NCBI RefSeq assembly: GCF_963422355.1
Contig: NC_085085.1
Coordinates: forward strand, 14,645,317 to 14,709,316
DNA: 64,000 nt
Source: Corticium candelabrum
Lineage: Eukaryota; Porifera; Homoscleromorpha; Homosclerophorida; Plakinidae
Direction: 5' to 3'
In this document: positions 1-10,296 of the stretch, piece by piece
How positions within the stretch are numbered: position 1 is the first letter of the stretch
How the letters are laid out: every line of letters begins with the position of its first letter
The notes under the pieces: generated by a model
Database searches by the model: none
The model's input: the letters and a program-made list of their open reading frames with translations, nothing else
Told to the model about the DNA's origin: nothing
Made by a program: the position numbers and the translations under genes

Positions 1-425
1 ATGTAAATCACTCTAAGTAATTTAAATAATATAAGTATAGTTTCACTATACAGAATTACATACTGCTGTGAACCATCAAACAGATGGTGACCATCACATT
101 AAGCTTATACAATTCAGTTGAATGTTTCACTTGAATTGAAAACTTACTGAAGCGTGGTGTTTCTACTTGACACAATAACCCGCTCACAATGTTTGGGGAG
201 GCTGAAGCCTCCCCCAGCCTCCCAATCCTACGCCAGTGCATGTATTATGTTTCCAATAAATATACCTTTGCTATAATATACATATATTCATTTTATTTAT
301 TGCCATCAAGTTTTCTAACTTTGAGAATAATCGCTTTGAAAACAACTAGCAAAAGTGCTATTACTTTTCAACAGACTTTGAAAACTTGATGCAACAGTTA
401 TCAGTGTGCTTGTGGAAACACAATG

Positions 426-499
<74 letters not shown>

Positions 500-1067
500 C
501 ATACAGGCTTGGTCACACCCTAGTCACGTGACCTGACTGCATTACTATCCATAACGTTTCACGTGTCGGGTAATGACTAGCATTACATCTCAGTAGTAGC
601 TATAATGTAGGTACACATCACTATGTTTGTATTATGCAGAGACGTAAATAGACACTACAGTAATAGATTGCAATTGCATGTGAACCTCCACTGTACCCTA
701 GTGCTGCTGTACTTTATTCAGAATCACAGTAACATATCCTTAATTAATTATTGCAGTAGTATACGTACCATGGTTCACCGGATTCTTTCAGGATGATGTC
801 CAGTAAGTAGATAAGCCCTACATACTAGCACTCATTCACTCTCGATTGAAAGAAGAGACTTAAAAAGATTCCTCATGCTCCTGTTGCAGAAGGAGCGGAC
901 AGAAGCGTGTTGCCGTCACATTACAACATACGGGCGAATGAGGCTTCAGCCCACTAACGCACGCACGCAGTATACGGGTGTGTGGATCGGGGACGTGTCA
1001 CTATAGCCAAACCCATATTTAGAAGCGCGTTATAATATAGTAGCGCGCGCTGCTTTTTAGGGATTGT
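1..1067. other. AT-rich flank without a recognisable gene
   Basis: No supportable coding exon is visible. The stretch contains an (AT)n microsatellite at 428-495 and otherwise unique-looking AT-rich DNA. It ends where the left terminal inverted repeat of the large transposon begins. Confidence 0.5.
428..495. repeat. (AT)n microsatellite
   Basis: An uninterrupted run of AT dinucleotides of about 34 units lies in the flank of the large transposon. It is a simple repeat and its length is likely to vary between individuals. Confidence 0.95.
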
Positions 1068-1240
1068 TTATATCAACGTGCACCCGTACTGGCCGCAGTA
1101 GCCTCGGTATTCCAGACTGCTTTCTGCACGTGTGATGCAGCGAATTTTTTTTGGGCCCGGTTATTTCAGGTCCCGGATAAATATCCCGGATATTCACGTG
1201 CTTGACTTAATAAGCACGTGTATGTGTTTGCAGCGAATAC
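1068..1240 (+). repeat. Left terminal inverted repeat of the MULE
   Basis: It matches the reverse complement of 10070-10296. The best block is 1099-1210, and shorter matches run outward to TTTATATCAAC at the outer edge and inward to a TTTGCAG tract. Several CACGTG palindromes occur here and in the partner repeat, which could be transposase or E-box binding sites; that is inference. Confidence 0.7.
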
Positions 1241-1657
1241 GGCGCCACTGATAGTTCTCTTGTTTTCAACCGTAGGTCATTTAATTGTTGAATATGAGTG
1301 CGCGCATTGAGGGAGAACACTAATCTGAAGGGACCCCAGTTTGGGAATTATTTGCAGCAGCTGCTGAACTCTTAGCGTCTACTATTACATATGTGGACTT
1401 CTTTGCGACAAAGAAAGAATTTCAAATTATGCAACACAACAGAAATTCAAACAAATTGAAACCGGTACGTTTTAGTTCATAAATTGAATATTATTGTTCA
1501 AACAGTAAATTGGCAATATTGATATTACATATGATTGCAGTACGTACAGCGTACTAGCATGCACTGACACGAAAGACCCACTGAGCATGCATACTATACT
1601 ACTTTGATTTATGTGCTGTTGTCAACGGTTCATCCTAATAAATTTGGAAATTGTTGT

Positions 1658-2318
1658 ACACTATTTACAGGTCAAAATTGTCACTTGTCACATTCAATTT
1701 GTATTCTGTCACACCAAATTAGTTTGTAGTCAGATCAAATTTCCAAGTCGTAAAATCAAATTTGTTTTATGTCAGATCAAATTCACAATGTGTCAAAAAA
1801 TCAAATTTTTTTAACTTGTCAAACTAGCTTAGTTGTCTGTCAAATTAACTCTGGAGGGTGTCAATTCAAATTTAAAAGTTACCTGCTATTACTTAGTAAC
1901 TAGTAATCAAATTTGCAAGATGTTCACCTAAGATGTTAACCCATAGGGTTAATGGCTATGAATTTCAGTGCTTTGACTTGGATTTCATGCAAAGTTAGTA
2001 CAGTCAACATCTTATTTAAGCTTATTTCACAATATCTGTAGGACAGCAGTCTGGCAAATGCACCTTGCCATGCCTACTGAAGCCAGAGTGCAGCCAGAAC
2101 AGCAGTGGTAGCCAGACAGAATAGGATTAATTCTATTTTGCTCGACAGCTGTCGAGTAGGTCCGGCAGGTCTCCAGCAGGTCTCCAGCAGATATTGTGAA
2201 CCAGGCTTTAGGTATTAGATTGGACACTTTTTGCATTCGATCTTAACTTTAAACTAATTTGATTCGGCACAATAGGAATGTAATGTGACAAGTGACAATT
2301 TTGAACTGTAAATGGTGT
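1658..2318. mobile_element. MITE with ~36 bp terminal inverted repeats
   Basis: The ends are near-perfect inverted copies. 1658-1693 reads ACACTATTTACAGGTCAAAA followed by TTGTCACTTGTCACATT, and 2282-2318 is its complement with only a few mismatches. The left half carries a degenerate array of GTCACATCAAATTT-like units (1671-1890). No coding capacity is visible, so this is a non-autonomous element nested in the MULE. A related arrangement is seen at 27895-28790. Confidence 0.8.
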
Positions 2319-2875
2319 GGAGTAATCAGAGGTGTGATTGGTATTTTATATAAATTCTGATATTGGGAAAATTAATAAGAGTTAGAACATGGTTGGTGAG
2401 GCAATACTTTAAATATTGATCAGAGACGAGAGAGCTTTCTAACATAATTAGTCAAGGTTAATTGTCAAGGATAGCTCAAGTGGGTGAGGGTCAATATTTG
2501 TCTTGTTCATCAGACCATGTTTTGAGTATTTTGTTGCATGTTGCCCCTTTTGTGTCACATTTCATTTACAAATATATTTTGAGCTGTAAGGCACTGAATG
2601 TGGATGGTTTTTTCACTTTGGGGAGGAAGAAGGGGGAGGTTACACATAATTGTACTTGAGGTGTGATTGACGTGCGATTGATTTGTCAAATCCCCAAAGG
2701 AAGCTAGCCGTGCAGATTATGTACCGATTGCTGTACTATGCAATCCAAGCTACATCATTTTCACTTGTTTAATTTCTTATTAATTAGTTGATGATGGAGA
2801 ACAGTTTCATGATGCGTTTTCTCTTGGGAAATGTAGGATTTTTTTATATCCGTATACTTGTAAGATAGAAACATA

Positions 2876-3423
2876 GGCCATGTTTCCACTAAGTGCACTT
2901 TAACTTAGCTTAAATGCGTTTATAGACTAAACAAGTTCAAGAAAGCGACTGTTTCCTCTTAGGAACTTGCACATTCGGGCTGTGCAAGACAAATAGTTTA
3001 GGAACACTTGTAGGCTTGTTTGAAGTATTGGCTGCTCTGTTGCAGAGTCAGAGCAACTGTTGGTTGTCACATGATAGTACTAGGAATTTGCATGACGATG
3101 ACCAAGGACACCATCTTCTCCCTCTCTCTCCTTTAGTTAATTAACAACCCTTACATCTTTCAAGGTAATCCTATACCAGCAAAACAGTCAATATCATCAA
3201 ACAGCATTGTCGAGAAGCCATCTAAGCAAGCGCGCTACTGTCACGACATAGTTCAATCTAAATCACTTTGCTAAACCTACTACAAAGTAGGTCTAGGAAA
3301 GCGGTTTAGGTTTAGAATATACCCTGGTAACTGGTTTAGTGCAGGTGGAAACATGTTGATCCCTAAACCAGTTTAGCTTAAACCACTCGTTAAACTGGTT
3401 TAGGTGCTAGTGGAAACGTGTCC
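2876..3423. mobile_element. MITE with GGCCATGTTTCCACTA ends and ATA duplication
   Basis: GGCCATGTTTCCACTA at 2876-2891 is matched by the inverted GGACACGTTTCCACTA at 3408-3423. The element is flanked by ATA on both sides (2873-2875 and 3424-3426). The 3 bp A/T-rich duplication and short inverted repeats suggest a PIF/Harbinger-like non-autonomous element. The right half contains repeated CTAAACC/GGTTTAG tracts, partly palindromic. No open frame of note is present. Confidence 0.75.
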
Positions 3424-4248
3424 ATAATTTTCTGTCACGATTATGGACTAATGTGATGTCACCCATTGTTATTGCCGAAAGTTTTGATTGGTTGGATATT
3501 CTAAAGCAAGAGAGGCATGTGGCTCAACAAACAAACACAGGATATGCAAATGCATGTTTTTGGTCAATCTAAGACTAAAAAGTATTAGATATCCTGTTGC
3601 GTACATTTGTTAGATGTCATATATTGCAACTGCTGTAGTAAGTATTTTGTGATTAGTTGCAGCTTAATTCGAATGTACAGAGAAGGGATACTATCAAAGA
3701 TAGTAATGGAGCAGTGCTAGGTGGTTGCAATCTACCAACTATAAACTATGAGGTTTCAGCAGCTGGTGTTATCTCCTTCTGTCCATTTGCTGTGGAAACT
3801 CTCGGTCTATGGTCACCTTACAGTTTCAAGATTCTATGTTCTATAGCTTCAAGAATTATGCAGTGAGCAACAGGATGTTTTTCATAGTCTTTAAACAGTT
3901 TATTACAACAATTGTCTATCAGATTGTGGTCTTACATTGCTAGATTGGTGTTACAACATTTAAATTTAGAGATAGTGGATGTATGGATGAGTTAGGACAT
4001 GCATGCCTTAGTTGTTTGGATGTTGAGGCGGGACTGTTTATGTATCTAATAAAGACAAATATGGGCGTGTGTCAAAATATAAAAATTAATATAGCTATTT
4101 GTATAAAGTCAACCAAAGTTCAAATTTAAGTCATGTAAACGTCATCGATTTAAAAGAACCTTTGCGTTACAACGCCATAAACATACCGACAGTTGTTCAT
4201 TCAAATGTAGTACTGCTTGATTGTTGCATATACAGTATGTTGTGTTCC

Positions 4249-4471
4249 AAGTACGGATTTGGACAATCCATAAACTAACTACCCGGCACAATCCATGGTT
4301 TGCCCGTACAAACCATGCATTCCGAACCATGCATTCCGAACCCTAATCCTAATTTTAACCCTAACTCTAACCACTAACCCTGACCCTAACCATATCATCC
4401 TGATCCTAACCCTTAAATTACCCGGCAAAAGTAGACATCCACTACACATCCACGGTTTGTCCATATCCGTG
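4249..4471. mobile_element. Small inverted-repeat element with telomere-like CCCTAA core
   Basis: AGTACGGATTTGGACAATCC near 4249 is mirrored by GGTTTGTCCATATCCGTGT near 4453-4471. An ACCCGGCA tract occurs near both sides. Between them (about 4339-4420) lies a run of degenerate CCCTAA and CTAACC units resembling the animal telomere repeat TTAGGG. The position inside a transposon means this is interstitial, not a chromosome end. Its classification as a mobile element is an inference from the inverted repeats. Confidence 0.5.
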
Positions 4472-5496
4472 TTTGTGCATAACATATATATACACTATAA
4501 ATTATAAATTTTATAATAAACAAAACCCAACTTTTTGCTTTTGTGTTGATTCATTAGCAGGCATTTTATTTAGTGCATGAGCAGATCGATAGATAGTTAG
4601 TACATCTGTAGCAGAGCATGAAATAACGGCCGGCCATAAGAGCATTGGTACACTACTGGAAACAAAGTTACGGCATGGATTGAAATGTTCGGGTTGCTTT
4701 CAGGGGTACAGTTTATGATGCTAGGAGACCACAGCTTCAGGCGTCCTCTGCGCTCGTGCGCTTCTGACAACTCACCAGCGGTCAAGACAGTTGAGCTAGT
4801 TCATGATCAAAGAATTCACCCACCTCCTTTACCACAGTGTAGTGACATAACCACTGTGCAGGCAGTGAGACTGTCCACAAATTACTGTGACAGACAACCG
4901 TTAGTACACACACAATATAGGGCATTTGTACAATCATGCAGGCAGCCGATAGGCATCACACAACAATACCGGATATATAGCTGAACTGATTAAATATTTC
5001 TATTTAATCACACTGTTTAGCATAAACATATCCACCTTAGGCAACACAAATCACATCACTCTACCAGTTATGACATGGATCAGACTCGACGAAGGGTTAT
5101 GTAATTAGTCATTCATTTCTCAAAATGGCGACTGCAATAGAGCCGCTTTTAAATGGCAGCTACAGCTCTGACTAAATGGCCAATCAATTTGAAATCCTTA
5201 TTTCAGGGTTTGTGTAGAATAGTAGACAAAGCAGACAATAGTTGGACTTATGAAAGCAAATTTACTTCAACATTGTGAAAGTGGCACAACTAAAATGACT
5301 GTCGCTGCTGTCTCATTTGAACTATGCAAAGAATTAAGCAAAACTGAAAGCTAAAACAGTACCTGTTACTGTAAAAATCATTTACGTGTAGTGTAGCTAC
5401 TAATAAAGTTATTGTGTTATAGCGCATTTTTAGTGTTTCCCTTTAAACTGATTGCCAGATTGTGTCCTTTCTTTTATCATTGAATTCGTTTCGGCA

Positions 5497-6245
5497 TTAT
5501 GTATCTACTTGCAGCAGCAGCAGCAGCCACCTTTTTACTAAATAGCGTGGGCACCCCACCTTTGCTGGAACAGAAGCTGATGTCTTGATGGGCCGTCTTC
5601 TACTGACAGCTGTGAGTTGTACATGTATCTTTTGCTTATGTTTGGTTAGCCCTATATGGCTACCAAACATGTGTAACGCAGAAATCAAGCGCTGCTGTTT
5701 GTTGGATGGATGGGTTAGTTTACCCCGAATCTTCCAGTAGGTTGAGCAAAACTTTTCTACTGCAGCCAAGAAACCATCTTCACTTGAGATACTATAATGA
5801 GTATTACCTAGTCCATTTTCAATGTCGTCCATTACATGACATAGTTGCTTCCTTACTGTTTCAACTCTGTTGATTTCATCCATGCCATTACCTGTAATTA
5901 TGTGATCTTGATCAGTATCATGTCTAACACAGTCTTGAAGTGGGTCATCAAAGGGTGGGAGTGGACCTTCCAATGATTTCTTTACGTCTTCATTAGACCA
6001 TTGCACATCAACGGAGAGAGAACGTAGGTGCTCTTCATCTGCTTTTTGGTTGACACTACTGTAGAAACTGATGTCTTGGCAGCTGCTTCCTAGAGCAAGA
6101 ACTGCAAAGAATTGTCGTCCTTGTGGAGATTCAGTTGGAATGCTATTGATACTATTTTTCATGTATTTTGCTGAGGCTGCAAGCTGATGTTTGCATGGCT
6201 TACCATTGAACCCTATAGGACAGGAGCATTCTCCGAGTTGTAGGT
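5497..6245 (-). CDS. SWIM zinc finger and C-terminal part of MULE protein
   Basis: Reading upstream of the Met at 6162, the frame shows LGECSCPIGFNGKPCKHQL at about 6180-6240, a classic SWIM finger (CxC...CxH). SWIM domains follow the DDE core in MULE transposases, so this is the C-terminal portion of the same protein. The last 60 residues (PIKTSASVPAKVGCPRYLVK region) resemble the basic tails of such proteins. An intron or frame break at about 6245 separates it from the DDE segment, where a TAG and AG-ending sequence occur. Confidence 0.75.
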
Positions 6246-6248
6246 CGA

Positions 6249-7800
6249 CTACCCTTGGATGTCATCATTTGATTGACTTTGCACAACATAAACATGTGGG
6301 TCATCCGTAGGCATAACATCAAGAGAAATGGCTCCTGGCTTGATTCCAGCAAGGGTGAATCTCAGTGATACAAAGTGGTCAAGTCTGTTGCTTGCATAGG
6401 ATAACAGTCGTCGTTGATGGTATAAGTCTAGTGTTTTCGTTATCAGTTGAAACAATTGAATTGAATTCCACGCTTTCCTTCTTTGGAACAGGATGTCCTT
6501 TGTAATCCGAATACTTGCTTCTGAATAGTTGTTGGTGAAGTTTCCTCGAGTAGGGAATTTTGTACAAAAACACAGTGCCCACTCTTTTCTTCTCGTCCAA
6601 TAGCTATCTATCCTTGTTTTGAAGTTTCCAAACTGGGTGTTGTCAATTTCGTTTTTAACATTGTCTAGGGCTTCCTCTGAAGGCGAATAAAGAAGACGTT
6701 TGGTTAGTAGCATACATGTGACTCTATCATTTGCTGACACACCAGACCTAGCACTCCATAGCCAACGCCACATACTTTGGAGAAAATGAAACACACACAG
6801 ATGTAAAACTGCTTCTGGTCGGGTTGTCTTGAGTGCTTTTCTTTCACTGGCAGAATCATCTGTTAAAATCATTAAGGGTCCAACTGTTCTGCCTCTCCCG
6901 AAGAAGGCATAGTCAGGTAGAACATCAACAAGTGCTGTGAATGCTGATGATAGGGTCTCAGCATCTTCACTAGATGTCATTACAGCACCCAATGGTATTG
7001 CACCAGCTGAAGTACTGCAGCTCACAATGAAGACTGCAGTATTCAAATTGTCCAAACTGGCTGTTGAGTCACAGTAAACTAATTCGCTGCTTTGACGTAA
7101 CAGTTTGTGGGCTCTTGCCATCAATGGTGTGACTACTGCTAGGATAAAGGGAACGTGGTCAGATATTTTTGTGACTTTAGCTGCCAGTGGTTCAAATGAG
7201 TCATCAGGAAGCCCAGTTTTGTACTCCACCTCTAACTTATATTGTTGAAGAAATGCTTTACCACCATTACTAGCATGAATTTCATTGAATTGTTTTACTT
7301 CTAATGACAGACGGTCAAACATTGCTTTGCCGTTTTCAGGACCGATACATCTTTCTTGCCACTTTTGGAACAAACGTTGAACATCTTGACAGTTCGGATT
7401 GATGGATCTATCGGCAAGAGTTTTTTCAATGTCAAGAATGTCATACTTCATTTGCAGTTGATTTGCATATTCATGCCTAGCTGTAGCTGCTGAGTTTCCT
7501 GCCTCGAATAAACTTGTAAACTGCTTCTTGACAGCATTGTCTACTGGGCGAAAACTGAGGACACGAGCAGAGTTGACTGGGTGGTTATGGCAGTACTTAA
7601 GGTTAATCATGCAAAGATGGTTTGGATGAGCGGCAGCTGTTGAGCTGATCTTTGGATGTAGTCTGAGTATGAGGGTACTAGGGCAAGAAGTCTTTTTGTT
7701 TCTTATACTTTTCTGAATGAGAGCCCGCTTTAGATCTGAAGGTGGGCATTGTTTTGACAACTGTGTTTTTGTCAGCTTCTTTTGCTGATGTTGGCAGTGG
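6249..7800 (-). CDS. MULE-type DDE transposase with GCM1/FLYWCH-like zinc finger
   Basis: About 503 codons from the internal Met at 7760, with open reading extending further upstream. The N-terminus carries a CHC ... C ... LKYCHNHPV pattern typical of the WRKY-GCM1/FLYWCH zinc fingers of MULE transposases. The catalytic core shows VYCDSTASLD (first Asp near residue 231), LMILTDDSASERKA (second Asp near 301), then LHLCVFHFLQSMWRWLW, the conserved C/H-rich helix of MULE enzymes. An NYSEASIRITKD motif near residue 392 probably supplies the final Glu. The frame is long and unbroken. It reads toward the SWIM segment immediately downstream. Confidence 0.85.
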
Positions 7801-7835
7801 CAAACAGTTTTAAAAAGAATTCTTTGTCCAGAAAT

Positions 7836-8560
7836 TTAAGTGCCTTGCGTTACCCGGTATGTTGTTTTTGAAGTCTTCTCAAAGTTGTCAATCCACTGGA
7901 CTGCTTTGGTTTGGTCTTCTGCATTTATCCATGCTTGCAAACTAAAGGTTTGGGTTTCTGCTCCAAGGAATGACTCGGGTGTATGTCTAGTGTACTGATC
8001 AACTATGTAGTTGTAGGAATCAGGGAACAAGTACGCTATTTCGTGAGGTATCTCACTGTTTCTAGTATCAGCTATGGTAAAACAATTCAGACTTGAATGA
8101 CTGTTCTCTATTTTGTCAGTAATGGCTTTGTCACTCTTTCTTTCTTTGTCAGCAAGCTCTTTGGTTCTCAGTTTATCTCTCTCAGCAAAATTGCACTCTC
8201 CTGCTGTAGCACTTCTGTTGGCTATAGATTTGCTATTCTGGTACAAAATGTTTCCTCTGACTTGAGCACCAGTTTTGTAAGAGTTTATTAAATCAATATC
8301 CATTCGTTTTCTCTTCAAAGTGAGGCTAGGGTGGTGATCTGTTCTGACGGACTTGCATTTTTTACTTCCTGGTAAAGGGATTAAAAGACGTTTGTTGACG
8401 TCAAATATTGATATGTCAACTCCTTTTTGAACATTTATCTTTTTAGTTAATAGCCAGGTTGCCAAGACGTTTCGCAGATATTGTGCATATGTGCTTGGAT
8501 GGTGATAAATACGAAGCAGAGATTTCACAGGATGACATTGAATCTGTGGAAGCTGTACAT
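7836..8560 (-). CDS. Linker segment of the MULE protein, unassigned
   Basis: An open frame of about 240 codons joins the Ulp1 segment to the transposase. After a likely splice acceptor near 8560 it reads through a basic region with a probable nuclear signal (LKRKRMD) and a long charged helix-like stretch, ending around ITDKIENSHS and a less charged C-terminal part. I recognise no domain. It ends at a stop at 7836, close to the zinc-finger segment that follows, so an intron or a frame break must separate them. Confidence 0.5.
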
Positions 8561-8579
8561 ACTGCCAAATTTCTTTTGG

Positions 8580-9233
8580 TCAAAATGATGCAACAGCAAT
8601 GAAAGCAATGACAATAACTCCACAAGAGGATGAACATGTTTGCACTGGGAAATTGCAGCATTCACGTGAGCAAACATGCTTTCCTTCTGCATCAAACACT
8701 GTCTTGTGTAGGGCTAATATTGGATATGCAGTTGTAATGTGTTCATTAAGAAGCTTGTTCAATTCAGTGAATACTTGCTGGGTCTCGACGACTAGGTTAG
8801 TTGGAACCGGGTAGCCAAGGGAATCACCATAGAAGGAGAGTTTGGCATCAAAGTCAGTAGCAACAACAGTCCAGTGGTTTCCTGTTAATAGTCGATTGGA
8901 TGCTACAGCAGTGCCTGACATAGGGTCAATTTGCACATTTATAATCCAAAAAGCTAGTCGAATGCTGGTTCTTCCATGCAGTGCTGTGGTAATATAGTCT
9001 TGAAGTCTTGCTTTGTTGTACTCTGATAGTACAAGGCACAAACAATCTTCTGATGACAGGTTCACGATGTTAGCAAGACACTCTAGCAGTTCATCTGACA
9101 ACCATCTATTACATGCTAACTTTGACAATTGGCTGTTACTAAGACCAGCACATACTGTTGCAGATGCAGATTGATTTAGCAATAGCTCCTTGAACGTTTG
9201 TAAAGCATGATTGTCAGGGTGTTCTAGATTCAA
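8580..9233 (-). CDS. Ulp1-like (C48) cysteine protease part of the MULE protein
   Basis: The 217-codon frame shows the Ulp1/SENP protease signature. A histidine lies in the motif NHWTVVATDF, the acidic partner in FYGDSLGYP, and the oxyanion glutamine and nucleophile cysteine in QTCSSSCGV, with the expected Gln-x5-Cys-Gly spacing. The upstream part, from about residue 1 to 85, is leucine-rich and unassigned. In cells Ulp1 enzymes cleave SUMO-like proteins; in MULE and related transposons such domains are common and of unknown role. The frame closes at 8580, and an AG acceptor near 8560 (TTTGGCAG) suggests splicing into the next segment at 7836-8560. The catalytic residues look intact. Confidence 0.75.
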   Translation of the reverse strand: MNLEHPDNHALQTFKELLLNQSASATVCAGLSNSQLSKLACNRWLSDELLECLANIVNLSSEDCLCLVLSEYNKARLQDYITTALHGRTSIRLAFWIINVQIDPMSGTAVASNRLLTGNHWTVVATDFDAKLSFYGDSLGYPVPTNLVVETQQVFTELNKLLNEHITTAYPILALHKTVFDAEGKHVCSRECCNFPVQTCSSSCGVIVIAFIAVASF

Positions 9234-9373
9234 ATTATTTGGAAGGTTATAGGTCTGACCGAACCATTTTTCTTCCTGAAGAACCTATTAAAAAGTTAAA
9301 TAGTTATCATTACTGATAGAACATTAGTTCTGGTGCAATAGTGACAGGTACATGCATGCACATTGTAAGTAGC

Positions 9374-9374
<1 letters not shown>

Positions 9375-9463
<89 letters not shown>

Positions 9464-9480
9464 TGTGACAGTGTGTGTGA

Positions 9481-9514
<34 letters not shown>
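9375..9514. repeat. (TG)n microsatellite
   Basis: About 140 bp of TG repeats with a few interruptions, inside the MULE between two coding segments. The Cys-Val and His-Thr open frames across it on both strands are simple-repeat artefacts. Confidence 0.95.
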
Positions 9515-9516
<2 letters not shown>

Positions 9517-9551
9517 GCGCGCATGTTGTGTTTAGATTTGTTAGAAAGTTG

Positions 9552-9815
9552 CTATATACTATCTGTGCACAATTTATTAATTAAGTTATTGACCTCTGAT
9601 GCTATTCTCTTGGCTTCATGAATTGCAAGGAATTCATGCATTGCATCCAGATCAAAGATTCCAAATAGAAATGATGCACCATAATGCCTGTTCAAAGCCT
9701 TTTCGCTAGATTCATTCTCCTTCCTACTCAATGCTCTACTGCATGTTGTACAGGTAGAATGGCTGGGCATCATGCTTCTGTTCTGTGGATCACTGAACTG
9801 ATTAGTTCCAGTCAT
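9552..9815 (-). CDS. Possible first exon of the MULE protein, unassigned
   Basis: An 87-codon frame lies between the right terminal repeat and the Ulp1 segment, on the same strand. It contains a CTTCSRAL pair of cysteines and a hydrophobic patch (HYGASFLFGIFDLDAMHEFL). No family is recognised. Being inside the element and on its coding strand, it could encode the N-terminus, but the (TG)n tract between it and the Ulp1 exon makes the junction uncertain. Confidence 0.3.
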   Translation of the reverse strand: MTGTNQFSDPQNRSMMPSHSTCTTCSRALSRKENESSEKALNRHYGASFLFGIFDLDAMHEFLAIHEAKRIASEVNNLINKLCTDSI

Positions 9816-10069
9816 GCAAATGATGCTTCCTTTCTCTGGGCTGACATGAGGGAAGATCAGCCTAGTGCAATCTTGACGGGATAGCTCTCTTACAGATCTA
9901 CGCAGGTCAAATGTACAACGTGAGGCGCAGCCTAGACAGCTCCTGCTACGTAAGGTTTCCTAGCGGAAGTGCCTTCGCTAATTACTACTAGCTAACCTCT
10001 TCTTCAACGTGAATGAGACAGAAGCAGGGAAGTTTCTAAACATGCTTTCAGCTGAAAAGAGCGCGAAAT

Positions 10070-10296
10070 TGAACAGACGGGGAATTGCACTGTGACAAGT
10101 GCGAGACACCTGCAAACTCACGTGCAGGATAGCCACGGCACGTGTACTAAAAAGTCAAGCACGTGAATCTAGCATTTATCCGGGATATTTATCCGGGACT
10201 TGAAATAACCGGCCCAAAAAAATTCGCGTGATGCAAGGGGAGAAAGCAGTCTGGAATACCGAGGCTAGCATAGCAGTGGAGGGTCAATGTTGATAT
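10070..10296 (-). repeat. Right terminal inverted repeat of the MULE
   Basis: The reverse complement of 10150-10275 aligns with 1099-1210 with small gaps. The outward match ends at GTTGATATAAA, the complement of the left outer edge. CACGTG appears three times. This side is 5' of the transposon genes, so it should hold their promoter. Confidence 0.7.

Larger units (their letters stand above)
1068..10296 (-). mobile_element. Mutator-like (MULE) DNA transposon, about 9.2 kb, with Ulp1 protease
   Basis: The coding block at 5497-9233 on the minus strand lies between imperfect terminal inverted repeats. Sequence at 1068-1240 reads back inverted at about 10070-10296, sharing tracts such as GCCTCGGTATTCCAGACTGC, GGTTATTTCA and CCCGGATAAATATCCCGGAT. 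The element encodes, in order, a Ulp1/C48-like cysteine protease, a zinc-finger region, a MULE DDE transposase and a SWIM zinc finger. That is the domain content known from MULE and Zisupton-type elements. The 4.4 kb between the coding end and the left repeat holds nested short elements at 1658-2318, 2876-3423 and 4249-4471. The repeats look roughly 80 percent identical by eye, so the insertion is not very recent. I could not define a target-site duplication, so the exact ends are uncertain. Confidence 0.75.

Noticed and set aside
4339-4420. CCCTAA run as a chromosome end
   Set aside because: It is degenerate, short and lies inside a transposon with unique DNA on both sides.
9324-9584. Cys-Val and His-Thr open frames on both strands
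   Set aside because: They are translations of a (TG)n microsatellite. The same applies at 11095-11435, 26800-27039, 29365-29644, 37699-37931, 60410-60660 and 62087-62353.
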